Assembly (NCBI GenBank): GCA_964007475.1
Contig: OZ023274.1
Coordinates: 94,621,750-94,685,749 of the forward strand
Direction of reading: 5' to 3'
DNA length: 64,000 nucleotides
From: Hybos culiciformis
Taxonomy: Eukaryota; Arthropoda; Insecta; Diptera; Hybotidae
In this document: positions 1 through 13,200 of the stretch, in pieces
How positions within the stretch are numbered: the stretch's first letter is position 1
How the letters are laid out: the number at the start of each line of letters is the position of its first letter
The notes under the pieces: generated by a model
Told to the model about the DNA's origin: nothing
What the model saw: the letters and a program-made list of their open reading frames with translations, nothing else
Databases searched by the model: none
Position numbers and translations under genes: made by a program

Positions 1-184
1 TGTAGAAGCTGCTCAGATAGTTTTATCTTATTTTTAAATTCAGATTAATAAATAAAATTAAAAAAAGTTTGTGTTCGTTTTGTCGATTTGCTTCTCCTGA
101 ATGTACAAAATACGAAAATTAATAATTAATTTTTTATCTTTTATATTATTTTAAAATTAAAATATAACACGTTTAATTATATTT

Positions 185-1955
185 TTAATAATTATCAAAA
201 TGTTTTAGTCTAAATAACGGGACCTGCTTGTAAAGATTTCCCATTGCCATAAAACCACTGTTAGGTGAAAATTCAATTGTTCGAATTTTACCAATGTCTG
301 CTTTGAATCCAGGAAAATTAGAAAAAACTGTTGCAGACGGTAGGTGTATTAGTTTGACGGCAGAATTGGCGGCTTCAGAGCTACAGGCTAAAATTTCACT
401 AGAATGATTAAATTTGGTACAACTTATTGAAGTTGTTAAATTATAAACAGTTTTTCGAGGTTGCGGTGATGTACTATTAAAAACTTCATTATAGTCGTAA
501 ATATTTATAACACCTTCATTACTACCAGTTGCTAACATTTGACTATTGGGACTGATGCATAGTGTGCGTCCATTAATACAGCCATCATCAATAAAAGTAT
601 GCATCATTTTTCCATATTTTATCATTCTTAAATCAAATATTGAAATATTTGAGCCCTCACAGTGTGCGAAAAGTTTTTGTGAATCCATGGCAAACTGTAA
701 TGCTTCACATTTATTGTTCAACTTTAAAGTTTGCAACAATTCATTTGAATTAATATCCAACCAATGAATTTCACCAAAACGACCAGCTACTGCTAAAAAT
801 TTTCCATTATTTGATATTTCAAATTTTTTCAATGTTGTCATTGTTCCTTTCAAAAATATGCGAGTTTCCTTGCCTTCCATTAGGTCATAAGTGTAGTAAT
901 AATTTTTGAAGCTACCAAATATTGCAGAATCACCGTCTGGCAATAGACGTGCACACTTAATTGGAAATTCTTTAAACAGTATACTGTGGAGTTTTTCGTT
1001 TTCTTTGCCATCAATCGAATAAATTGAAGCGATACCATTGTGACCAGCTACTAGAGCAGCTGTTGATCTTGGATGAAATTGTACATCATATATTGATCCT
1101 AAAAAAGAAAAAGAAAATACTTATATAAAAAAAAATCAAAAACAATTGTTTAATTTGCTTTTTAAACAAAAAGCAATCGAAAAACTCTTTAACACTTTTG
1201 AAAGATTAGTAGTGGCAAATTAAGAAGATTTAGATTTAGGTACCTAGGACGTATTTCCTAGGCAGTATCTAGATATTAACTTATATAAAATTTTTATTCA
1301 TATCAATTTTACCTTCAGAATATGTAGCTCTATTCAAATCTTTCAGCTTTTTGAAACCCAAATTTGTTTGTGGTAAAATTTGACTTTTATCAGTTTTCGC
1401 CAAATGGCCAGCTATCTTCAAAATTTCTTCATCTGAATCTGATTCGATTTCTCGATCCAGGTCAGCCCATTTTGGCTTGGCGCTTATTCTTTCAAATTTT
1501 GTTGTCAAATATTCTTTATATGCTTTATCTTTGTTCAAATGATCGAGTGGTCCAGTTCGCCGGTTTTCACGAACAACATCACTAATTTTATAATCTTCAT
1601 CATCGGAATCGATCCAAGCAGCTTTACGTTTTTTCACATTATTCTTTTTAGATGCACCAGCAGAGCTGGTTTGCTCCTCTAAACGTTGAAATATGCCCTC
1701 CTTATCACCAAATACTAATTTCTCAAGCTTTATGTCTTCTTCAGTTTTTTCTAGAAAATTATTTCCAAAATTTTCTTGTTCTTCTGCAAATTTGTTGTTG
1801 GTCTTTAATTTTGTTGGTGTCTTGATTATTCCTTCATCATTTTCATCTTGTTGTTCTACTTCTGAATCTGATTCTTGTTGTGATACTGTTGATTGTTTAC
1901 TTTGTCCATCTTTAATTATTGCTAAAATTTCGTTCATTCCATCATCGTCAGACAT
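185..1955 (-). CDS. wcd: UTP18 / wicked-like U3 snoRNP WD40 protein, two exons
   Basis: The protein is a UTP18 homologue (WDR50; Drosophila wicked), a nucleolar WD40 subunit of the U3 snoRNP / small-subunit processome needed for 18S rRNA maturation. Exon 1 is 1955-1313 and exon 2 is 1098-185. The intron 1312-1099 has donor GTAAAA and a T-rich acceptor ending TTTTTTAG; exon 1 ends in phase 1 and the join reads S-E-G-S-I-Y-D-V. The total is 518 codons plus TAA, close to the fly protein. Residues 1 to about 215 are acidic and lysine-rich (starting MSDDDGMNEI, later WIDSDDED and KPKWADLDRE, as in the family). The rest is a beta-propeller with repeats such as GHNGIASIYSIDG, NNGKFLAVAGRFGEI and NSQMLATGSNEGVINIYD. 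The family assignment is firm; the fly symbol is by homology. A palindromic E-box lies 160 bases upstream of the ATG. Confidence 0.94.
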
Positions 1956-2114
1956 TGTTTTTTGTTTTTTCTTTAATTAAATTAAAATAATTTTAATATT
2001 ATTTACAATATTATTTAAAAAAAAGAAAAAACCTCAAAAAAATTATTAAAAAAGAAATAAAAAAGAAAAAAATTCATAACAAATCATTTGACATTTCCAT
2101 CGTAAACAAAAACA

Positions 2115-2120
2115 CACGTG
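2115..2120. promoter_or_regulatory. palindromic E-box (CACGTG) upstream of UTP18
   Basis: CACGTG sits inside the 8-base palindrome ACACGTGT, 160 bases upstream of the UTP18 ATG. Myc/Max-type factors bind this sequence, and fly ribosome-biogenesis genes are known for such E-boxes near their start sites. The transcription start is not known here, so its role is inferred from position and gene class. A second ACACGTGT occurs at 51933-51940 in an HR3 intron, so chance occurrence is possible. Confidence 0.45.
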
Positions 2121-2340
2121 TGAATATTGTTGCCAGATGACTAGAAATTGCTGAAGGCGGGATAATTGAAATGTGCTGAATAAAAAACAAAATTATTTGT
2201 GCGCGGTATCACGGAACCAGTTACTGAAATTTTTTCAATAAATAATAAAATAAAGAAATAAATAATTAATAAATACTAAATCAAATTAATAAATAAATAA
2301 TATTTTAATAAAAATTTAGTTTGAAAGTGAAGTGAAGTTA

Positions 2341-2406
2341 GTCATGGTATTGCCCATATCCTATATGGCTTGCTCGGTCGTGGATTCGATTCCGATTCTC
2401 GCGGAA
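2341..2406 (+). repeat. damaged tRNA-like (SINE-like) repeat, copy 1
   Basis: This stretch is far less AT-rich than its surroundings and closely resembles 34428-34492: both contain GTCATGGT, ATTGCC, TATCCTA, GGCTTG, CGGTCGTGG and TCGATTCC in the same order. It carries a B-box-like GATTCGATTCC (one mismatch to the Pol III consensus). It lacks an A box because eight bases present in copy 2 (GTAGTGGT, between ATGGT and ATTGCC) are missing. An A-rich run (aataaaaaaaaaaa) follows. It is most likely a relic of a tRNA-derived SINE or tRNA pseudogene, not a working tRNA. Confidence 0.55.
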
Positions 2407-4262
2407 TAAAAAAAAAAATACGGAGCACCAGCGAATTTGTTGTCATTATTTTATCTAAATTATAAATTCTAACTAGGTAAGTTCTAAATAATCTCTAAAT
2501 GAAGGTTAGGTTAGGTGAGGCAGGTATGCATGTATATAACAAACTTTCCATGAATTTACCTATTTTGTTGCGATTTTTGGAATTTATACATAAACTACTG
2601 GTCAATCAATATTTAATCATCGAACAAAAAATAACGCAAAGGTCATTTTGTTTTTCAAAAATTTATAACACGTTCTGTTAAATGTCGTCAGGTCTGTGTA
2701 TAATATAAACATATATAAATAAACAAAACTAAGCTTGAGAAAATATGAGTTAGAAATCTACTCAAAAGTCAAAAGTCTTCTTAAATAAAAGAATGAATGT
2801 ACATAGGAATGAATGTACATATGAAAAAATACAAATAAGAATGTACATGTACATAAAATTAATAAAAAAAAAAATGTATAAAAAAAATACTTTTATGGAC
2901 CAAAATTTTTATTTAACTATGCTGAATAGATATTATAGGTACATATATATAATATATTATAAGTTTTGTTTTTAACAATTATTGACTTATGTAACAATAA
3001 TAATTTTCACAAAAATAAAATTTACATCGAAATAATTCAAATTTTCAAGAAATTGATATGATAACATATATTTGGTTTTTTTTTTGTTTATTTGAAAATA
3101 TATACAATACAATACATCCTAGAAAATATATTTCACTACTTTCATAATGTATTTAACAGAAATTATCGAAAACATTAATTGATTTAATTATTCTTTTTTT
3201 TTTTTTCAATTAATTTTAAAAACATTCAATACTTTTTAGAACCTTTAGAAATAACGTTAAATAATTAACTGCCAGCATTTTCATGTCGTCTTGTCTATAA
3301 TTTTTTTTTAATTCTTAACCTATTAGTTTATTTTTATAATAATTGAAAGAAACAACATATATGATATAATACAATATACATATGTATATTTTATGTAAGA
3401 TTGCTCCTTTATTTTTTTTATACATGATTTCTGAATTTAAGTACTTCTCCATGTACATCCGTAACCATATTTATAAGTCATATAAGTAAATATTTGATAA
3501 AATGACAAAAAAACATTGCAAATAAACTAACATTTTAATGTTTTAACAATAATAAAATAATGCCATTGAATAACTCTGATTTATTTTAAATTTATTGACT
3601 AGCACAGCAGATATTTTTTTTTCAATAATTTAGATATTTAACTATTAAAATTATGGGAACATTTTATGATATACAGTATATAATTTATATTTACGTAATG
3701 TAATGTATAAAATGTACCTACGTTTGAAAATAATTTAATTAAAAAAAATTTAAGAGATAATATTATCGAATCTGAATTAAGTTTTGTTTCACGGCTATAG
3801 AAAATGAAGGTCAAACGCGTCAAAAGATTGTTTAAAAATATCATCAATTTATCCCTACCATTATTATTTTACTTTAGTTAGAAATTGTAAGTTAGAAATT
3901 GGGAATAGAATTAGGATTAAAACTAAAATTTATTATTACTATATATTTAATAAATTTGATTTGCAAGAGCTGAAAAAGCATAGAATTACATATTTTTTGA
4001 TTCATATTCTTTAGGTTCGAAAAGTACCCAAGATCTTTTATTTTGGGTATGTAGCTGTGAGCGAAAATTGAAGAGAAGATTTTTTAATTACCAAAAAAAA
4101 AAATGTTTGCATTATTATTCAATATCTTATATAATTTTTTTTTCAATTATTATCATTATTATTATATAATATTCATAAATAAGTTGTCACACTTATAATT
4201 GTAAATTGCATACTATTATTTAAGGAATAGTTTATATATTTTTTACGTTTAAGAAAATAACA

Positions 4263-7200
4263 TCAAGATGTGTTGATACCACTACAATGTCCACATTTTC
4301 GACAATATTTTCTTGAAACATTTTCATGGTCGGGTAAGCTTTGAGTTCTACTCAAAATTTTATTTTTTAATAATTCTTCATATGATGACCACATAGTAGA
4401 TGTACTAGATCGACGACTTTCTACCATCGATTTTTGAGCAATTGAGTGAAGACTTATAGATTCATTAATTGATTCATCACATGATCCGTCAAAAGATGTT
4501 TTTATTCTTTGGCCGGTTTCATCGTTTACTCTTATTTTGAAATTTATAGTTTTATCTATTGTAGCTTTTAATTGACTTTTAAGTTCGATATCAGGAGTTG
4601 TGGCCGCACTAAAATTATCCTTAACTGAATTCCAATCAATGTCTTCAATGTCAATTTCAGAAATAGAATCCATTACATTGTTATCATAAGTTCGAGAAAG
4701 ACGTCGATTAAAACCGAATGCATGATTATAGAATGCATTAATTCCTAAATCATTTATAATTGGATCCTCAAGGAATCGTTTGCCTGGATAAATTGATGCT
4801 TTTGAATCTTCCGGATTGGTTTCCATTTCAGGAAATTGTGTTGTTTTAGAAAGAAAATGTTTAATATTGTCATTCAAAATTTCAGTTGATTGTAGTGGTG
4901 AACTAGGATTATCACTAATTTTAGAATTAATCTGGGTCAGAACTATGTCTGGTGGGCCGGTAAATGGTGGCGGTGGCCTCATGATTCGACGCTGTATTGA
5001 TAGAGTTTGTGGTCGCCTAAAAAAAAATTATTTTTTATATTAGAATTACTTTAATAAATTTGATATTGATAATAACAGATAACTATAATATTGAGATAAT
5101 CTTCGATAATATAAGATTATACAAAAATACCTTTCCACAGATTTTGTCGCCGTTAAAGTTGGTTCCCGATATAATAGTAACGGTGATATTTGGGGCGATG
5201 GTGTTGGTGGCGTTCCCGGTGACTCATAAGCTAAAAATATATTAAAATTTTATAAATCGAATGAAGAATTAGTGACTTATGCATGAACAAAACAGCACTT
5301 AGGAGATGAGAACCAAAAACAAAATTATAAAATTTCCTAAAGGCTTTTATTTCTATTAATAGCTATACAAAGGCCTGATAATTAATTTACATTTAGTTGG
5401 AAAACAATTTTTAGCGCATAAAAAGTTATTAATTCTGTAACTGAGTGTTGAACAAAGAAAATAAATTTAGAAAACGATATTCAATTTGCAAAGTTCTTAT
5501 CTACTTATTAAAAGCAAAAGAAACTAATTAAAAATTAATTATACCTACTCCTAATTATTATTTTATTATCAAATGCATAAAATTAGTACAATGATATCTA
5601 AAAGCGACTACAATACCTGCCCTTCGTACCTTCCCACACATCTTCGCTATCTTCACGTATTGGATTTGTACATTTTGACGCTGGTTCTTTTGCTTCATGA
5701 ACTACCAAATCCATACGTGAGTCTAATGAGAACTGTTTACCTAAATTAATGAAAATAGCGACAATGATTATATGAATATTAATTAATGTTTTCAAAATAA
5801 TAAATTTTACCACTCATTAAAATTCCTCGTACCCGGCGTCTCATACTCGGTGAATCTTGATGCTTAAAAGATAAATTAATATTTATATTTTTGTTTCAAA
5901 AGAAATATTCAAATTAAAAAAAAAAAAAACTTACAGAAATTCGTATTCCAGCAAAAGTTTTTGCCAAAAATTCGTCCTCATCGAATATTGCAGCAAAGGA
6001 ACCGTTTACAATTTTCGGTGACATTGGTGCATTAGAAAGAAGTAAGCTTGAACCAAAGGCTTCATTCTTTTCTTTAGTATCTAGAATTGCATTAAGTCAA
6101 ATAATAAAAAAAAGGCCATTAAAATTCGGCGACATAGTACCAAAGCCATGTAGCCATTTAAAGGGAGCGTTTCAAACTTTTATATTATGATTAATTTTTT
6201 ATACAATATGTTTTTGAATTCGAAAGTTTTGGCAACCAAGCCAATATTTTTAATAGCTAGATTTTGTTCTATGAATTGAACAATTAGACTTAAATAAATA
6301 AGGTAATTTACTTTAGTTTCAACCGTAGGATAATCAAAAATATTTATAATAAACTAATTAATATCAATTCTCGTCTTATAATTTCTAAAACAATGGCATT
6401 ATATAAGTGCTATTATTTTATTCTATTTGGTCTCTTTTTCAAGTTTAAAAATAGTTATCTTTTTAAAACAAAAACTTCTATTTAAAATATACAAAAGTTA
6501 AAGGAAGAAAAACCTCATATATATAAACTCATATATATAAATTCAACTAGGGTTTTTTTAATTTTTCTTAATTTGAATGGAAGTGTATCTAATTAGTCAA
6601 TTCAATTGTTAGTTACGATTAAGTATAATTTTAGAAATAAGACTCTAATGTATTTTTGTAGATAAGTTTGAGAGTATGAAAATACTTCCAACTTTGAGCC
6701 ATTGATAAAATTTTTTATATGATACATAAATAAAATAAGCGTAATCATTTTATATGCTAATAAAACTATAAATTCATAAAAGTTATTAATAAAATTTTTA
6801 CAAATTAATAAAAATAGATTTTTTATTAAACTAAATTATAAATTAATATGGAAACAATAATAATACAAAATTATCCCTATTATAATAAAAACATAAAAAT
6901 AATATTTGAACAAAATTTTCCCCATTTTTCAATCATTATTTCCAAAAGCATTCTACACTCGTTCATCAATAACTTGAACATTCATTATTTCTATTAAATA
7001 TCAGTCTATCCATTTAGAATATTTTCCTCTGAGGTAAAAGCCATATATAGCAGTCCCTCAATTAAAAAAAAATTCTTAAAAGAATTTTGCGTTATATACA
7101 TTTAAATGTCACATATTATGGAAATTGGTTTTTTTTGCAATATTTTGGCCTTTTTTGTATTTTGCACTATTAAAAAAAAAAAGAAGAAATTTAATTTCTA

Positions 7201-10200
7201 ATGACTTTGACAAAGAAATCTGACATAAATTCAAATTTTATGGTTAGTCACAATGTCATAGTGAAAATAAGGTAGATAGCGTAGGTTCAGTTCGAATATC
7301 AAAAATGTTTTTATTGTGTTAGAATAATTTTAAACTCTGTCTTAAGATTCTATATTAGTCCGCAATCATTATTAATATAAGACGAAGTGGTAATATTTTA
7401 TTATGTGTTAGCTACATCCTACATATATGTTTGGTCTTTAATGGTGTAGTAGCTTTATCTCAAGATTCTATATTAGTCCGCAATTATTATAAATATAAGA
7501 CGAAGTGGTAATATTTTACTAAGTGATAGCTACATAATGTTCTGTCTTTTATGATGTAGTAGCTTTACAATGATTCAATTTAATTTTTTAAGGATCTATC
7601 AATCTACGAATTCTTGCCTGATTGAAAAATTAATTTAAATAAAGGAAAAATAGAAATATTTTTAACTAAAATGGGGAAAATCTGTGAAAATTCGAAAAAA
7701 TAAAAAGTTAGAGAAAATTTTTACGGCAAATGTATGAGAAATTATGAAGAATTATGAGAAAGTAGGAAAATATAGTGTTCAAAAAAATAATATGATCATT
7801 AAGATACAAACAAAAAGCTACCAAAAATTAGCATCTAATTTATGTTTAAAAATATAAATAGTTAATATGTGTTTAAAAATATATAATATAATATTAAAAA
7901 AAAAAAATTATTATACGAATAATTAAAAAAATTAATATAAATTTCATATAATCAAAAATTAAAAATTTAACCTTTAAGAGATACTTTTGCTCTATCAGTA
8001 ATTTTAATGTTCATTTCTTCCAATATATGTGACGTAACCAGTTTGATTTCTGACCAATCTTTAAGAATATCCTCACTGCAAATGTAAATGTGGTATTAAA
8101 TTTCAAATCATATTGTTTTTCTTTCATGATCTTTTATTAAATTACCTTGTAGTATGGGTGGAAGTTACTGTGAACCTGATAATATATTTACCCTTGAGTG
8201 AAGCTGGAACGCAATGTAAATTACCACGATGATTTAAACGTTTCAATAATTTCTCAGTTAAATCATTTTCGCCTTTTATGCGAAACACAACAAGTCCTGA
8301 AATTTGAAAAACGAAATCATTTGTTCTAATTTCATAATTTACTAATAAAAATACAAATTTGTCTATGAAATTGAAAACATTATACATATACCTAAATATC
8401 TATTTGCTGGTATTTCGAATCTGTGATCCGCAAGAACTAATGCTTCAAATTTTTGTGCCAAACGTACACCTTCTCTAATATGAGCTTGCAGACCTTTAAT
8501 ACCAAATGAGCGTAAAACAAACCATAATTTTAATGATCGAAAGCGTTTGCTTAATGGTATTTGCCAATGCATGTAATCAATAGCAAGTCCCGAATTCTCA
8601 TGTTGTAAATAGAGTGGTTCAACATTGAAAGTTCGATGAACAGCAGTGCTATCTTGAACCCTATAATATAAAAATTTACATATAAATAACTTAAATAGCT
8701 CATTGAGTTCTAATGTATACTATCAGGTCTAGGCTTGTAAAAGACCCATTTACGTACTTATAATTGATTTATTGCAATATATTATTTAATTTTTTTTGAA
8801 ATCATGTAAAAACATTTACAAACTTATTGAATGAATTTCTATGTTCCATTACTAAATTCATATATTTTTATATAAAACGAAAAGAATATTTTTATTAAAT
8901 ATATATAAAATTTAAATTTTTTATATAAAAAAGAAATTGTAGGTATAATTGCTTTTATGTTTTATCTAACCATATGAACATATGAACATACAATCGAGTA
9001 TGTGTTTGGATGTAGCAAATGTCCAGCAAAAATTTATTATTAATTTTTTTTTTTTTTTCATAACCAACCATAAGAACAGGAACGCGATTTTCCCGTTATA
9101 TCATCGTTGAAGACATTATGTACGAAAAAAAAAAATTAAAAAATGTATATGTATGTAAAAACAACATCGTCAAGAATTTAAAACTGTTTTGGATATAATG
9201 ATGCGAAGTTAAAGCGGGTGCACATAATTATTGTCCACTTAAAAGCAATCACCTCCGCGCCACATAAACAAAGAAATATATAGTGATGTTTACATCAACA
9301 ACCAAATTTGTTAGTTAGTCAATTAGACAAATCTCAAAATTTTCTCTATTTTACTTATTTTGTGCTCATTATAATTTGATTAGGAATAAAAAGAAAATAA
9401 TAATTTGCAAAGGTCATGTAGTTTGTACGTAAAATTATTTCCATAAAAATTTATTTTTCGTTATATGTTTATTAAAAATATATAGGTTAAAGTATTTAAA
9501 GCATTGCCTTCTAAACATAAATGTATATATAAGTTTTAAGTATAGTGGAAATAAAATCTATATTATGCATTACAGATATGAGATGAAGTTGAAAATTTAT
9601 TGCCAAATTGAAGGTTAATATGCTGTGACTATTAAATTTAGTTATTATTTTTGCAATATAAATTAATTAGATTTTTAGTACCGACGGACTTTATTTTTAT
9701 TCTTTTATTTATCAAAAAAAAAATAATCAAAAACAGATTTCGAGGAATAAGTATTTATTAAGACTTCTGCACTGCGACGGATAGTTTGTTAGACAAGAAT
9801 TATAATAACTAATAATTCTGGAACAAAATATTCGATCATTTTAATAATTATGGAACAAAGTATTCGATAATGCAGCTAAATGTCATATAATTAACATTAT
9901 TCATCATAATTTACTAATGCCATTATAGGTAACATTAATTAAAATTATTGCAATTTTTATTAATTTTTTCATAATTTTGTATTAACGTATGCATCTACAA
10001 TTGATGGTAAGTAATTGAATCAATTTTTTTTGACAATTTGTTTATCCTAATTTGTGATTCGGTTTTAATTTTTATGGAAATTCTATTTGGATTTCTCAAT
10101 TTTATGTCAGCCCTGAATATGAAAATTCTCTAATTTGTTCTTTTGTATTTATTTAGAAGTTATATAGGTTTAAGGTTTTCATTGGAAAATTAATGATATT

Positions 10201-13200
10201 TTCGTACTTGAAATTAAGAAAAAATAGACACAGCTCTGTCTGTCAATGCCAATAGTTTGATGTTCAATTTATATGTTCAATTTATATGAAGTTCAATTTA
10301 TATGAATTAATTCGCTTCAGCTAACAATTCACTATTGCAATATTTTTCTTTTACCATCATATTATGTTAAGGATAAAAATTTTCAAAGTTTATGGATATA
10401 CGTATAAAAATCCCGTAATAGAAAGCTGAATTGAAGAAGGAATAATTTTTTGCACGAATTATGAAAAAAATATAAACAACATATATTATAAATATAAATA
10501 TATATAAAAAAAAATGCTATATTTACAACCTGTTAGTTAATTCGAGTTTTTATGTAATATTTTTTTTCCCCCTACGAAAAGTTGTTTACAGTCTTGATGG
10601 TTTATATTTTTTTTATGTACTTTATAAAAAAAGAAACGCAACAAGCAAGCAAAAAAAAATACAACAGAATCAGTTAGAATTTAGATTCTAGTTACAAAAA
10701 AATATTTACAAAAACAGCTAAAAAAAAAAAAATTAATAAATAAAAATTTGTCTCTTGCATTTATTATACAAGTTTCATATAATGACATTATAGAACTAAT
10801 AAATAAAAGTTATTATATATATTTGCTATATTTTTGATTTATATACAGCTGTTTTATAACTGAAATTATTTTAATATCTTATATTGACAGACATTTAAAA
10901 AAATTTAAATGAGAAAACAAGCATTTCATATTTGTAAACATGTTGTCTTTCTATTCCGTTGAAATGAATTTTATTCTAATCATGTTAATATTGTATATTT
11001 ATTGAGGATCTTTGAATTTAAGAACTCTAAAATATACATAAATGTATATTTAATTAATTGCAGAATTTTACTATTGATGGAAGTTGTTTTTATGCCCTTT
11101 ATATTTATATAAACCTCTAGAAATAAGTTTTTTAAGATTATGGGTCGGTTAGTTATATAGTTAGTTATAAGTCTCTGAACAATTAATTACTTTATAATAA
11201 TAATTGTGGAACAAAATATTCGATCAACTAATGTTATATAATTAACCTCGTAAAGTAACATTACGTATTATTATTTTTAATAAGGTTCGATAATGTCTCA
11301 TTATAATATTTATAAACCTACTTATTAAATATGCATTATTAGAATTTGTGTTAATTTTTTAGTAATTTTATAAATGATCGCATTATAAATTTTAATTATT
11401 TATAATAATGTCGATACTTTTTAGTATAATCACTCACTTACTCGGATAATTTAAATTTAATTGAAATTGCTATAACGGCCTTAGAAATGAAAATTAGATT
11501 TTCTAAATATAATATGTGATTTTAATTAGAAATAAATTTTCAATTTGTTTTTATATGCGCAAAAGTCGAAGAAACAATTTTTATTTTTATTTCTTTATTC
11601 CACAACCTTCAGAATTTTGAATTCATATAATTTTAATTTTTATTTTAATATCCTTTTTTATTTTTTTCTCTTTTAAATATCGCTTCTGCAGAACATTTAT
11701 TTATTTATATATATATTTGTTTTAAAAATGAAAAACTTACCACATTGCGGTGCAATCAAAATGTACCATTAACCATTTAGATGGATTAAATGCAATTGAA
11801 TCTGCTTTTTGTATTCCTTTAAGCCATGCACGATATTCTGGACAAATTAATGCACTGCCAGCGTAGGCAGCATCAATATGTAACCATAATTTATATTTAT
11901 TGCATACACTGCCCACCTAAATAAATGTAAACAAAAATTATATTTAAGAAACAAAAAAAAAAAAAGCAATTTTATTTTTAAATAATAATTTTCACAACAT
12001 AAAATTAAAGAATGTTAAAGCAAAAAAAAAATCATAAGCCAATCATTAATTTTTTTTTTTAAGTTTTCAAAAAAAAATATATATATAGGTATATACTTTT
12101 TTAATTAGCTTAGTAATAAATCACAAAATTATTTTATATTTAAAATATATTTTTTTTGTTAATTACCTCATCTAAGTTATCGAAAGCACATGCTCCAGTT
12201 GTCCCAAGGGTACAGCAAACCTAAAATTTGTCCAATGGGAATTAATGTTTTTTAAAAAAATAATATTGAAAGTGATTTGGTTACGCTGAGCAAAGATAAA
12301 ATATAAAATATTTACTATCAAGTGATATAAATATTTACTATCAAGTGATATTAACTGAAGTTAGAATTAAGCTTGAAAATTTCGCTTTGAAAATGCCAAT
12401 TCGATGAGAAACACAAAGTCTAACTAATTGCGCTAAAATTCTCAATCATACTGCAAATCGAAGTAATGTTAAACTTCGAAGTGAATTCAATTTTTAAAAC
12501 CAAAAATTTAATAAAATTTTCTCTTATGATTTCGACCTAAGCATTGGTTTACCAGAAAACCCTATATGACTGAAATTAAAGAAGTTTTCATATAAACTTA
12601 AAAGAAATGAAAAAAATTACAAGAACTTTAAAATGTTTTTCACAATCAGTTTTTCATATAAATGTAACAAAATGAACTGGTTAAATTAATGATAGGGAAA
12701 ATATTATTCTCCTTTTAAAAAAAAATAAAATACATTTTTCAACATCCAAAATTAAAAAAATAAATAAATAAAATAATGGAAAAAACATTCTTTTTTTTTT
12801 GTCATAATTTATTTTTTTAAGGAAGACATAAGAAACCAAGTTGAAATATGTTGCGTGGGCATTCCACTGTTTTTTTTTTGTAATTAATAATTGATCCCAA
12901 CGGGACTATTAGTAAGAAATCTTCTTAATGTCACTCAAGTGAACAAGAAGAAAACAATAAGCAGCAAGTCATTGCAGCAACAAGTAGTTTTTCATAACTT
13001 TAAAAAAAATGTTATTTTCATTATTCTTATTTTAATGAAATCTAGGAAGAAAATTTCGCATTTTGGTACTTTAAAAAGAAAAATCAATGAAGAATTTTAA
13101 TGGTTGTTTTTCTTAACGTAGATAATAAAGAGTAGATACATTTTATTAAAATTATATAAAATAATTAGCTTAAAGAAACTTTTTTTTACCCAAAATGGTA

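Larger units (their letters stand above)
1956..4262. other. intergenic region between UTP18 and Hdc
   Basis: This is the upstream flank of UTP18 followed by the 3' flank of Hdc (both genes are on the minus strand). It holds the E-box and the tRNA-like repeat listed separately, then very AT-rich DNA. Minus-strand AATAAA motifs (TTTATT on the plus strand), for example near 4037, could serve as Hdc poly(A) signals, but such motifs are common by chance here. The short open frames in it look like noise. Confidence 0.6.

Noticed and set aside
2503..2519. Telomere-like TTAGG repeats (GGTTAGGTTAGG)
   Set aside because: Only about two units; too short to mean anything.
3787..3794. AGGTCA half-sites outside HR3 (also near 2639, 9412 and 17091)
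   Set aside because: Single 6-base words with no partner half-site; expected by chance, and no full ecdysone-response palindrome was found.
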